Origin: JBBQSN01 sp038213835
Lineage (GTDB): Bacteria; Actinomycetota; Actinomycetes; Actinomycetales; CAWJMD01
Direction of reading: 5' to 3'
Assembly: GCA_038213835.1 (NCBI GenBank)
Contig: JBBQSN010000024.1
Span: forward strand, 1-25,982
DNA: 25,982 bases
A model generated the notes under the pieces. That model saw nothing but the letters and a program-made list of their open reading frames with translations. It was not told where the DNA came from and made no database searches. Shown piece by piece: positions 10,001 through 19,335 of this stretch. The position numbers and the translations under genes were made by a program. Numbering within the stretch: position 1 is the first letter of the stretch; each line of letters opens with the position of its first letter.

Positions 10001-10004
<4 letters not shown>
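8760..10004 (-). CDS. Nucleoside ABC transporter permease, first subunit
   Basis: This 414-residue integral membrane protein is the first of two permeases (NupP-like). It begins with a short Pro-rich cytoplasmic tail including six consecutive prolines. A membrane helix LASSTLVVVLAVVLALLVAA follows, then further helices and the family loops IGFRAGLFNIGAQGQ and RALGANPHAARTAGMDV. The chosen GTG start at 10004 is preceded by AAGGAGC at 5-nt spacing and overlaps the ATPase stop as GTGA (10001-10004). An internal ATG at the MREILASS segment would remove only the Pro-rich tail and is a possible alternative start. It acts with the second permease to form the channel. Confidence 0.92.
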
Positions 10005-11602
<1,598 letters not shown>

Positions 11603-11643
11603 CGTCGCTCCCTCCGTCGGTGTGGACGCACAGTAGTCGTGCC

Positions 11644-11673
11644 GACGGCCCGGGCGAGGTCGCCCGGGCCGTC
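11644..11673 (-). terminator. Perfect intercistronic hairpin between lipoprotein and ATPase genes
   Basis: A perfect inverted repeat with 14-nt arms, GACGGCCCGGGCGA and its complement, is separated by 2 nt (13 bp stem with a 4-nt loop in practice). It lies 20 nt after the lipoprotein stop and 41 nt before the ATPase TTG. It is very GC-rich and has no T run on the minus strand, so it may be a partial terminator or an RNA-stabilising stem. Either would leave more binding-protein than ATPase message, as is common in ABC operons. Confidence 0.7.
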
Positions 11674-11693
11674 GATCGCTCACGTGCTGGTGG

Positions 11694-12785
11694 TCACGGG
11701 GAGTTCGGGGACTCCACCACGAGGTCACCGGAGATGATCTGCTCCCGCAGGGCGTCGATCTCACCCTTGAGCTCGTCGGACACCTCGCCGTCGAAGTCGT
11801 GGAACGGCGCCAGGCCGATGCCCTCGTTCTCCAGCGTGCCGACGTACGGCTCGGCGTCGTAGCCGCCCTCGGCGGCCACCTTGACGGTGTCGAACACGGC
11901 CGGGCCCATGTTCTTCATGACCGAGGTCATGATGATGTCGCCGTACTCGGTGGTCTCGTAGCCGTCCGAGTCGACCCAGATGATGTTGACGTCGCCGCGC
12001 TCCGTGGCGGCGGCGGCGGCACCGAGGCCGACCGGGCCGGCCACGGGCAGGATGATGTCGGCACCCTGGTCCATGAACGTGTTGGTCTGGTTGGTGCCGT
12101 TGCTCTGGTTCTCGAAGTCGCCGGTGAAGGCGCCGGTCTGGGTCGCCTTGTCCCAGCCGAGCAGCTTGACGTCGGTGCCCTTGTCCTCGTTGTGCTTGTC
12201 GATGCCGTCCGAGAAGCCGTCCATGAAGATCTGCACGGACGGGATCGGCAGGCCGCCGAAGGTGGCGACGGTGCCGGTCTTGCTCATCCCGGCAGCCAGG
12301 TAGCCGGCCAGGAACGAGGCCTCGGCGGTGTTGAAGAGCAGCGGCTTGCCGTTCTCCAGCTCGAGCGGGCTGAAGTCGTCGTTCGAGAACGCGGAGTCGA
12401 TCAGCGCGAAATCGGTGTCGGGGTTGGCCTCGGCCGCGGTCTGGATGGCCGTCTCGAGCAGGAAGCCGACGCCGATGATGAGGTTGCAGTCCTGGGAGAC
12501 GAGCTGGTCCACGTTCGGGGTGAAGTCGGTCTCGGCCGCGGACTCGACCTCGGCGATCTCGACGCCGATCTCGGACTCGGCCTGGTCCAGGCCCTCCTTG
12601 GCGGCCTGGTTGAACGACTTGTCGTCGAAACCACCGGAGTCGGAGACCATGCAGGCCTTGTAGTCGACGCTCTCGGCGCTGGTCTCGCTGCCCGAGGTCG
12701 TGGTCTCTCCGGGTGCCTCACCGCACGCCGCGAGCGCGAGGGCGGCGACGCTGAGCACCGCCGCACCGTGCACGAATCGCTTCAC
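11694..12785 (-). CDS. BMP-family nucleoside-binding lipoprotein
   Basis: The 363-residue product is a basic-membrane-protein (BMP/Med) type substrate-binding lipoprotein. These bind purine or pyrimidine nucleosides for an ABC importer. Residues 1-20 form a lipoprotein signal peptide ending LALAA, with C21 as the lipidated Cys. A Ser/Thr/Glu-rich linker follows, then SDSGGFDDKSFNQ (48-60), the family's signature near the N-lobe, and a periplasmic-binding fold to the end. The GTG start at 12785 has GGAGG at 7-nt spacing; an ATG further up would add a basic tail with no signal peptide. It is first in the operon with the ATPase, permeases and nucleoside enzymes, which supports nucleosides as ligands. 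Confidence 0.93.
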   Translation of the reverse strand: MKRFVHGAAVLSVAALALAACGEAPGETTTSGSETSAESVDYKACMVSDSGGFDDKSFNQAAKEGLDQAESEIGVEIAEVESAAETDFTPNVDQLVSQDCNLIIGVGFLLETAIQTAAEANPDTDFALIDSAFSNDDFSPLELENGKPLLFNTAEASFLAGYLAAGMSKTGTVATFGGLPIPSVQIFMDGFSDGIDKHNEDKGTDVKLLGWDKATQTGAFTGDFENQSNGTNQTNTFMDQGADIILPVAGPVGLGAAAAATERGDVNIIWVDSDGYETTEYGDIIMTSVMKNMGPAVFDTVKVAAEGGYDAEPYVGTLENEGIGLAPFHDFDGEVSDELKGEIDALREQIISGDLVVESPNSP

Positions 12786-12837
12786 TGTGGTTCCTCCATG
12801 ATCCGACCGGCGCCCGCTGCGCCACATCGCTCGGGGA

Positions 12838-12853
12838 ACTATAGGAGCGCTCC
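12838..12853 (-). promoter_or_regulatory. Putative -10 element with adjoining palindrome upstream of the lipoprotein gene
   Basis: On the minus strand TATAGT (12838-12843) is a good -10 hexamer about 50 nt before the lipoprotein start. The perfect 10-bp palindrome GGAGCGCTCC (12844-12853) lies directly upstream of it, in the spacer. It could be an operator for the nucleoside operon. No clear -35 was seen. This is inferred from sequence only. Confidence 0.45.
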
Positions 12854-12874
12854 GCAGCCGCGCGGCCCGCATCC

Positions 12875-12886
12875 GGCCCCGGGGCC
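12875..12886. terminator. GC-rich 12-bp palindrome after the amidohydrolase gene
   Basis: GGCCCCGGGGCC lies 33 nt after the amidohydrolase stop (minus strand) and upstream of the next operon's -10. It has no loop and no T run, so it could be a weak stem, a terminator part or chance in high-GC DNA. Confidence 0.25.
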
Positions 12887-12918
12887 AGGACTGTGACGCT
12901 TCCGTGATCGAGGTTCGC

Positions 12919-14166
12919 TCAGACGGTGGTGCGCGGCGGCTCCCACGGCGAGGCGAGCGCCGCGGCGACGAGCAGCCGCACCCCGACGGCGACGGCCCGC
13001 TCGTCGGGCTCGAAGTCGCCGCGGTGCAGGTCGAAGGTGGGACCGCCCGGCATGCGGGTCCCCAGCCTGGCCAGGGCGCCCTGGATCGCCTCCAGGTACC
13101 AGCCGAAGTCCTCGCCGCCGAGGCTCTGCTCGGTGGGCGCGACGGCCTGCGGACCGAGCTCGGTGCGCACGGCGTGCTCGAGCAGCTGCACCGAGGTGGC
13201 CTCGTTGACCGTGGGCGGCACCCCGCGCGAGTGCAGCAGCTTGGCCTGCACGCCGAGCGGGGCGACCAGGTGCTCCAGCACCTCGGCCAGCACCTCGCCG
13301 GCCTGCTTCCACGCCGTGACGTCGAGCACCCGCAGGGTGCCCTCGACCTCCCCCACCCGCGGGATCGCGTTCGCGACGCCGCCGGCGGCCGCGCGACCCC
13401 AGACCAGACTGGCCCCGGCGCGCGGGTCCATCCGGCGCGCGAGCGCTGCCGGCAGGCCGGTGATGACCTGGCCGAGGGCGTAGACGAGGTCGCCGGTCAG
13501 GTGCGGGCGCGAGGTGTGGCCGCCGTCGCCGCTCAGCACGACCTTCACGTGGTCCGAGGCGGACGTGATCGCCCCGACCCGCAGCCCGACCTGGCCGGTG
13601 TCCAGGTGCGGGTCGCAGTGCAGGGCCAGGATCCGGTCGACGCCGGAGAGCGCGCCGCAGGCCATCACGTCGAGGGCACCACCGGGCTGGGTCTCCTCGG
13701 CCGGCTGGAACAGCAGCCGCACCCGGCAGGGCAGCCGCCCCTCCTGCGCCAGCCGCGCCAGCACGAGACCGGCGCCGAGCACCACGGTGGTGTGGACGTC
13801 GTGGCCGCAGGCGTGCGCCGTGCCCGGTGTGGTGGAGGCCCACGCCGTTCCCGTCTCGTCGGGCACCGGCAGGGCGTCGAGGTCGGCGCGCAGGGCGAGG
13901 GTGTGGCCGATCCCGCCGTCCGGCGCCACCGGGACCGACGGACCGACGTCGCAGGTCAACCCGGTGCCCGGCAGCAGCACGGGGTCGAGCCCGGCGGCCC
14001 GCAGCCGGTCGGCGACCAGCGCCGTGGTGCGGACCTCCTGACGCCCCACCTCGGGGTGGGCGTGCACGTCGCGCCGGATGGCGACCAGCTCGTCCAGGAG
14101 AGGGGCGACGAGAATGGATACGGCGGTGGCGACCAGGGGATCGCGCTCGTCTGCTTCGGTGTCCAC
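12919..14166 (-). CDS. M20-family amidohydrolase (hippurate-hydrolase / aminoacylase type)
   Basis: The product is a metal-dependent peptidase M20D amidohydrolase that probably cleaves an N-acyl or amide bond. Visible motifs, numbered from GTG 14166, are HAHPEVGRQE (35-44), LRADLDALPVPDETG (92-106), the metal site HACGHD (C120, H122), PAEET with E157-E158, and H183. The small dimerisation domain follows, with GGHTSRPH. The C-terminal LHRGDFEPDE carries the last metal His. The start is uncertain. GTG 14166 gives 415 residues and lies 23 nt after the meaB stop, but it has no clear Shine-Dalgarno. A CTG a few codons upstream has GGGGA before it. It is last in the mut operon; its substrate and link to methylmalonyl-CoA metabolism are unknown. 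Confidence 0.85.
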   Translation of the reverse strand: MDTEADERDPLVATAVSILVAPLLDELVAIRRDVHAHPEVGRQEVRTTALVADRLRAAGLDPVLLPGTGLTCDVGPSVPVAPDGGIGHTLALRADLDALPVPDETGTAWASTTPGTAHACGHDVHTTVVLGAGLVLARLAQEGRLPCRVRLLFQPAEETQPGGALDVMACGALSGVDRILALHCDPHLDTGQVGLRVGAITSASDHVKVVLSGDGGHTSRPHLTGDLVYALGQVITGLPAALARRMDPRAGASLVWGRAAAGGVANAIPRVGEVEGTLRVLDVTAWKQAGEVLAEVLEHLVAPLGVQAKLLHSRGVPPTVNEATSVQLLEHAVRTELGPQAVAPTEQSLGGEDFGWYLEAIQGALARLGTRMPGGPTFDLHRGDFEPDERAVAVGVRLLVAAALASPWEPPRTTV

Positions 14167-14189
14167 GGTGGTCGACAGCGTATCCCCGC

Positions 14190-15173
14190 TCAGCCCAGCC
14201 CCTCGACGATGGCCTGGGCCGCGAGCCTGGGGGTGAGCCGGCCGTCGCGCACGTCGCGGGTGAGCACCGGGAGCCGCTCTGCCAGGTCGGGGTCGGACGT
14301 CAGCCGGTCCATCACCCCGTCCCGGACCAGCTGCCACATCCAGTCCACCTGCTGGTCGGCGCGGCGGGTGCGCAGCTCGCCGGCCACCTCCAGCCGCTCG
14401 CGGTGCTCCACGACCTTGCCCCAGACCTCGTCCAGGCCCAGGCCGGTCAGGGCCGAGCAGGCCAGCACCGGTGCCCGCCAGCCCGCCGTCGTGGTCGTCA
14501 TCATCCGCAGCGCGCCGGCGAGCTCGCGGGCGGCGGCGCGGGCGTCCTGCTCGTGGGTGCCGTCGGCCTTGTTGACGGCCACGACGTCGGCCAGCTCGAG
14601 GATGCCCTTCTTGATGCCCTGCAGGGAGTCCCCGGTGCGCGCGATCGTCAGCAGCAGGAAGGTGTCGACCATCTGCGCGACGGCGGTCTCGGACTGCCCG
14701 ACCCCCACCGTCTCGACCAGGACGACGTCGAAGCCGGCCGCCTCGACCAGCACCATCGACTCGCGCGTGCGCCGGGCCACGCCCCCGAGCGTCCCGGCGC
14801 TGGGCGAGGGTCGGATGAAGGCGTCGGGATCCAGGGACAGCGACCGCATCCTGGTCCTGTCGCCGAGGATCGACCCGCGGGTGCGGGTCGAGGACGGGTC
14901 GACCGCCAGCACGGCGACCCGGTGACGGGCAGCGGTGAGCCGGGTGCCCATCGCCTCGATGAAGGACGACTTGCCGACCCCCGGCACGCCGGAGATCCCC
15001 ACCCGGACGGCGCCGCCGGCGTCGGGCGTCAGCTCCAGCAGCAGCTCCTGGGCCTGCGCCTGGTGGTCGCGGCGGGTCGACTCGACCAGGGTGATCGCCC
15101 GGGCCAGCAGGGTGCGGTCGCGGGCGCGCACCCCGCGGGCGAGCTCGGCGACGTCGGGCCGTCGAGCTGCCAT
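14190..15173 (-). CDS. meaB: Methylmalonyl-CoA mutase-associated GTPase MeaB
   Basis: The 327-residue protein is a G3E-family P-loop GTPase (MeaB/ArgK). These bind methylmalonyl-CoA mutase, gate loading of intact adenosylcobalamin and protect the enzyme from inactivation. Walker A GVPGVGKSS is at 62-70, the Mg-binding VDPSS at 91-95, the switch region VETVGVGQSE at 153-162, and the NKAD guanine-specificity motif at 201-204. The ATG at 15173 lies 10 nt after the mutB stop; no good Shine-Dalgarno is seen, so it may depend on translation of mutB. Length and context are normal for the family. Older names link it to arginine transport (ArgK), which the neighbours do not support here. Confidence 0.95.
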   Translation of the reverse strand: MAARRPDVAELARGVRARDRTLLARAITLVESTRRDHQAQAQELLLELTPDAGGAVRVGISGVPGVGKSSFIEAMGTRLTAARHRVAVLAVDPSSTRTRGSILGDRTRMRSLSLDPDAFIRPSPSAGTLGGVARRTRESMVLVEAAGFDVVLVETVGVGQSETAVAQMVDTFLLLTIARTGDSLQGIKKGILELADVVAVNKADGTHEQDARAAARELAGALRMMTTTTAGWRAPVLACSALTGLGLDEVWGKVVEHRERLEVAGELRTRRADQQVDWMWQLVRDGVMDRLTSDPDLAERLPVLTRDVRDGRLTPRLAAQAIVEGLG

Positions 15174-15183
15174 CAGGGCGCCA

Positions 15184-17376
15184 TCAGGACGAGTGGTCGA
15201 GGGCCGCGGACAGCTTGGCCAGCAGGTCGACCGCGGCGTCGGCGATGACCGTTCCCGGGGGGAACACGGCCGCGGCGCCCATCTCGAGCAGCGTGGCCAC
15301 GTCGGCGGGCGGGATCACGCCGCCGACCACGACCATGACGTCGTCGCGGCCGAGCGCGGCCAGCTCGTGCCGCAGCTCGGGCACCAGCGTGAGGTGGCCG
15401 GCGGCGAGCGAGCTGGCCCCCACCACGTGCACGTCGGACTCGGCCGCGAGCCGAGCCACCTCGGCCGGGGTCTGGAACAGCGGCCCGACGTCGACGTCGA
15501 AGCCGAGGTCGGCGAAGGCGGTGGCGATCACCTTCTGGCCGCGGTCGTGGCCGTCCTGGCCCATCTTCGCGACCAGGATCCGCGGCTGGCGCCCCTCCTC
15601 GGCCGCGAACTCGGCCACCGCCTCACGGGCGCGGGCGATCGCGGGGCTGTTGCCCGCCTCGTCGGAGTACACACCCGAGATCATGCGCACCGTCCCCGTG
15701 TGCCGCCCGAACACCGTCTCCAGCGCGTCGGAGATCTCGCCCACGGTGGCCTGGCTGCGGGCGGCGTCCACGCCGAGCGCGAGCAGGTTCTCCTCGTCGG
15801 TGCGGGCGGCACCCTCGGCGATCTTCCCGGCCGCCGCGGTGAGCCGGCGCAGTGCGTCCTGGACGGCCAGGGGGTCGCGGTCCTCGCGCAGCCGGCGCAG
15901 CTTGTCGAGCTGCTGGCGGCGGACGTCGGCGTTGTCCACGCGCAGCACCTCGATCGGCTCGTCGGCGTCGACGACGTACTTGTTGACCCCGATGACGGGC
16001 TGGCGGCCGGAGTCGATCCGGGCCTGCGCGCGCGCCGCGGCCTCCTCGATCCGCATCTTCGGGATGCCCTCGTCGATCGCCTTCGCCATCCCCCCGGCGC
16101 GCTCGACCTCCTCGATGTGCGCCCACGCCCGGCGGGCCAGGTCGTACGTCAGGCGCTCGACGTAGTAGCTGCCGGCCCAGGGGTCCACGACGTCGCACGT
16201 GCCCGACTCCTGCTGCAGCAGCAGCTGGGTGTTGCGGGCGATCCGCGCGGAGAAGTCGGTGGGCAGCGCGAGCGCCTCGTCCAGGGCGTTGGTGTGCAGC
16301 GACTGCGTGTGCCCCTGGGTCGCGGCCATCGCCTCGACGCAGGTGCGCGTGACGTTGTTGAAGACGTCCTGCGCGGTGAGCGACCACCCCGAGGTCTGCG
16401 AGTGGGTGCGCAGCGACAGCGCCTTGGGGTTGGTCGGCCCGAAGTCCTTGACCAGGCGGGCCCACAGCAGCCGGGCCGCGCGCATCTTCGCGACCTCCAT
16501 GAAGAAGTTCATGCCCGTGGCCCAGAAGAAGCTGAGCCGCGGAGCGAAGGCGTCGACGTCGAGCCCTGCCGCGACGCCCGCCCGCAGGTACTCCACCCCG
16601 TCGGCGAGGGTGTAGGCGAGCTCCAGGTCGTTCGTCGCCCCGGCCTCCTGGATGTGGTACCCCGAGATCGAGATCGAGTTGAAGCGAGGCATCGTCGTGC
16701 TGGTGAACGCGAAGATGTCGGAGATGATCTGCATCGAGGGCTGCGGCGGGTAGATGTAGGTGTTGCGGACCATGAACTCCTTGAGGATGTCGTTCTGGAT
16801 CGTCCCCGTGAGCTTCTCGGTCGGCACCCCCTGCTCCTGCGCCGCCACCACGTAGAGTGCCAGCACGGGCAGCACGGCGCCGTTCATCGTCATCGACACC
16901 GACATCCGGTCCAGCGGGATGCCGTCGAAGAGCTGGCGCATGTCCAGGATCGAGTCGATGGCGACGCCTGCCATGCCGACGTCGCCGGCCACGCGGGGGT
17001 GGTCGGAGTCGTAGCCGCGGTGGGTGGCCAGGTCGAACGCGATCGACAGCCCCTTCTGGCCCGCCGCGAGGTTGCGCCGGTAGAAGGCGTTCGAGGCGGC
17101 CGCGGTGGAGAAGCCCGCGTACTGCCGGATCGTCCAGGGCTGGTTCGTGTACATCGTCGGGTACGGCCCGCGCAGGAACGGGGCGATGCCCGGGTAGGTG
17201 TCCAGGAAGTCCACGCCCTCCAGGTCGGCCCCCGTGTACAGCGGCGCCACGGTGACGCCCTCCGGTGCGTCCCACGACTCAGGTGCCTGGGCGTCGCCGA
17301 GCGCCTGCAACCAGTGCGCGACGGGCGCGGTGGACGACGACAGCGGGACGTCGGTGAAGTCGGGGACCTTGCTCAC
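15184..17376 (-). CDS. mutB: Methylmalonyl-CoA mutase, large (catalytic, B12-binding) subunit
   Basis: The 730-residue subunit interconverts (R)-methylmalonyl-CoA and succinyl-CoA using adenosylcobalamin. The N-terminal TIM barrel has the substrate-binding stretch PYPTMYTNQPWTIRQYAGFS (71-90), with Y86 matching Tyr89 of the Propionibacterium enzyme, and many blocks such as SISISGYH and RTHSQTSGWSLT. The C-terminal cobalamin domain has KMGQDGHDRG with the lower-ligand H610, followed by the SSLAAGH and VGGVIPP segments. At the position of the CoA-binding Arg82 of the Propionibacterium protein this one has Q79, a change I believe is common in actinobacterial homologues. The GTG start at 17376 overlaps the mutA stop as GTGA. 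It functions as a heterodimer with MutA. Confidence 0.97.
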   Translation of the reverse strand: MSKVPDFTDVPLSSSTAPVAHWLQALGDAQAPESWDAPEGVTVAPLYTGADLEGVDFLDTYPGIAPFLRGPYPTMYTNQPWTIRQYAGFSTAAASNAFYRRNLAAGQKGLSIAFDLATHRGYDSDHPRVAGDVGMAGVAIDSILDMRQLFDGIPLDRMSVSMTMNGAVLPVLALYVVAAQEQGVPTEKLTGTIQNDILKEFMVRNTYIYPPQPSMQIISDIFAFTSTTMPRFNSISISGYHIQEAGATNDLELAYTLADGVEYLRAGVAAGLDVDAFAPRLSFFWATGMNFFMEVAKMRAARLLWARLVKDFGPTNPKALSLRTHSQTSGWSLTAQDVFNNVTRTCVEAMAATQGHTQSLHTNALDEALALPTDFSARIARNTQLLLQQESGTCDVVDPWAGSYYVERLTYDLARRAWAHIEEVERAGGMAKAIDEGIPKMRIEEAAARAQARIDSGRQPVIGVNKYVVDADEPIEVLRVDNADVRRQQLDKLRRLREDRDPLAVQDALRRLTAAAGKIAEGAARTDEENLLALGVDAARSQATVGEISDALETVFGRHTGTVRMISGVYSDEAGNSPAIARAREAVAEFAAEEGRQPRILVAKMGQDGHDRGQKVIATAFADLGFDVDVGPLFQTPAEVARLAAESDVHVVGASSLAAGHLTLVPELRHELAALGRDDVMVVVGGVIPPADVATLLEMGAAAVFPPGTVIADAAVDLLAKLSAALDHSS

Positions 17377-19250
17377 CGCGTCACCTGCAGGGCGTTGTGG
17401 ACGGCGGCGAGGGCGGCGACCGCGTCGCAGCCGGCGAACAGGTAGCCGTCGACCTCGGCCAGGTCGCGTGGGCGGCCGGCGAGCAGCACCCGGACGGCAC
17501 CGGCCTCCCGCAGCCGTGCCGCCACCTGCGCCGCGCGGTCGTCGTACAGGGCGTCCGAGGAGCAGAGCACGGCGACCCGGCTCGGGGTCACTGCGTAGGC
17601 CGCCACCACCTGCTCGACGTCGTCGGTGGCCCCGGCCTCGACCGTGGCCACCCCACCGGCGTGCAGCAGGTTCCGGGTGAAACCCGCTCGGGCCGTCGAG
17701 GTCGCGAGCGGACCGATCGTCGCCAGGAACGCGGTGGGACGGGTGCCCGTGCGCGTGAGCGACTCGTCGGCCCGGTCGCGCAGGTCCTCGAAGGCGGCCG
17801 CGGGCCGGAACACCGGCAGCCCGCCGCGCCCCGGACCTGCACCGGGGAGCGGGGTCCGCTGCAGCGGCTCCTCGTCGAGGTCGGCGAACTCGCTGACGCC
17901 GGTGAGGGGTGCAGTACGGTGCGCCGCAGCCTCCTGGCGCCGCGCCCGGACCTCGGCGACGGCCTCGGCCACCAACCCGCTGTCCAGGGCGGCGACCGCC
18001 CCGCCCTCCGCCTCGAGCCGCTGGAAGAACTCCCACGCGGCGCAGGAGAGGTCGTCGGTGAGACGCTCGACGTACCAGGAGCCGCCGGCCGGGTCGATCA
18101 CCCGGGCGACGTGCGCCTCCTCGATCAGCAGCACCTGGGTGTTGCGGGCGACCCGGCGCGAGAATGCCTCCGGCACACCGAGAACGGCGTCGAACGGGGG
18201 AACGGTGACGGAGTCGGCTCCCCCGACGCCGGCGGCGAACCCGGCCACGGTGCCGCGCAGGATGTTCACCCAGGGGTCGCGACGGCTGTAGCCGGCGACG
18301 CTGACCACGGCGTGCTGACGCTGGGGCACGTCGGTGCTGCCGCAGGCCTCGAGCACGCGGGCCCAGCAGCGCCGTGCCGCGCGCAGCGACGCGATCGTCG
18401 GGAACTGCTGGGGGGAGACGGCGTAGCGGAACTCCAAGAGCCCGGCGGCGGCCGCAGGGTCGAGCCCGTCGTCGACGAGCGCGCGCAGGTAGGCCACACC
18501 TGCGGACAGCGAGTAGCCCAGCTGCTGGGCGTCGGAGGAGCCGGCGTCGCGGACCACCGTGGCGTCGACCGTGACGGCCGTGACCTGGGGGAACGAGGCC
18601 ACGACCCGGCGCGCGGTGGCGAGCACGTCGTCGACCGGCGGCCCGTCGCCGTCGCGAGCCCGCAGCCCGACGGGGTCGAGCCCCAGGCTGCCGAGCAGGT
18701 CGGCGTCGGCCAGGCCGCGGGCGGCGGCGAGGTCGAGGTAGGAGGTGGCCGCGTCGACGGCCAGCGCACCCGCGTCCAGGGCGACCGGCGCCAGGTCCAG
18801 CAGGACGCCCTCGAGCGCACCGCCCAGGGCCTCGACGGGCACCCCGCCGTCGCCGACCGCCAGCCAGACCGAGGTGACCCCGCGGTCGAGGTCGGTCAGC
18901 ACCGCCTCGCGCACGGCGGCGGGGTCGGTGCCGACGTGCCGCTGCCGGACGTCCCAGCCGTGCGGGACGCAGCCGCCCGCTCGACCACCACGTGTGAAGG
19001 GCCAGGCACCGGGGACGCCCGACGGGGCGAGCCCCTCGACGTCGGCGGCCGTGAAGAGCGGTGGCACCTCGATGCCCTCGGGCGTGGTGCGGGTGAGGGT
19101 GGCGACCCCCGCGCCCAGCGGGTCGTCCGGACCGATGCCACCCGAGCGGCGCACCACGGCGTCCACAGCGGCGAGCCACTGGTCGCGGCGCACCGGGTCG
19201 AACGCCGCGGCGAGCTCCAGCTCGTCCGGCTCCACCGGCTGGTCCGTCAT
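17373..19250 (-). CDS. mutA: Methylmalonyl-CoA mutase, small (non-catalytic) subunit
   Basis: The 625-residue product is homologous to the large subunit but shorter and more diverged, as expected for the structural beta chain of the heterodimeric mutase. It retains mutase-like blocks such as SRRVARNTQVLLIEEAHVAR and DPAGGSWYVERLT. Its C-terminal domain ends DGYLFAGCDAV and lacks the DxHxxG cobalamin-ligating motif, so it does not bind B12 in the catalytic manner. The ATG at 19250 has only a weak GCGGAT upstream. It is the first gene of the mutA-mutB-meaB-amidohydrolase operon, with a promoter-like element about 60 nt upstream. Confidence 0.94.
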   Translation of the reverse strand: MTDQPVEPDELELAAAFDPVRRDQWLAAVDAVVRRSGGIGPDDPLGAGVATLTRTTPEGIEVPPLFTAADVEGLAPSGVPGAWPFTRGGRAGGCVPHGWDVRQRHVGTDPAAVREAVLTDLDRGVTSVWLAVGDGGVPVEALGGALEGVLLDLAPVALDAGALAVDAATSYLDLAAARGLADADLLGSLGLDPVGLRARDGDGPPVDDVLATARRVVASFPQVTAVTVDATVVRDAGSSDAQQLGYSLSAGVAYLRALVDDGLDPAAAAGLLEFRYAVSPQQFPTIASLRAARRCWARVLEACGSTDVPQRQHAVVSVAGYSRRDPWVNILRGTVAGFAAGVGGADSVTVPPFDAVLGVPEAFSRRVARNTQVLLIEEAHVARVIDPAGGSWYVERLTDDLSCAAWEFFQRLEAEGGAVAALDSGLVAEAVAEVRARRQEAAAHRTAPLTGVSEFADLDEEPLQRTPLPGAGPGRGGLPVFRPAAAFEDLRDRADESLTRTGTRPTAFLATIGPLATSTARAGFTRNLLHAGGVATVEAGATDDVEQVVAAYAVTPSRVAVLCSSDALYDDRAAQVAARLREAGAVRVLLAGRPRDLAEVDGYLFAGCDAVAALAAVHNALQVTR

Positions 19251-19283
19251 CGGATCCGCTGCCCTTGTCCTCGATGGGATCGT

Positions 19284-19300
19284 CCTCGGGGAGACCGAGG
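19284..19300 (-). terminator. Small hairpin in the mutA 5' leader
   Basis: CCTCGG and CCGAGG form a 6-bp stem around a 5-nt loop. It lies 32 nt after the manC stop and 34 nt before the mutA start, just downstream of the predicted -10. It could end manC transcripts weakly or be part of the mutA leader. No T run follows. Confidence 0.3.
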
Positions 19301-19308
19301 CGACTCGG

Positions 19309-19335
19309 AGTCTAGTGACGCGGGGCTGTGGTCAG
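19309..19335 (-). promoter_or_regulatory. Putative promoter of the mut operon
   Basis: On the minus strand CTGACC (19330-19335) and TAGACT (19309-19314) are separated by 15 nt, and the -10 is preceded by TCAC. The predicted transcript would have a leader of roughly 50 nt before mutA. The -35 overlaps the manC stop codon. The arrangement closely resembles the element upstream of sdhC. The spacing is shorter than the usual 17 nt, so this is tentative. Confidence 0.4.

Noticed and set aside
17137..17166. Gln at the CoA-binding Arg position of MutB as a possible loss of function
   Set aside because: From memory, actinobacterial homologues often have NQPWT here, and all other catalytic motifs are intact. 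It is noted in the gene entry only.
17373..19250. MutA as a second catalytic mutase or degraded mutB copy
   Set aside because: Lack of the DxHxxG motif and the shorter length are the standard features of the non-catalytic small subunit.
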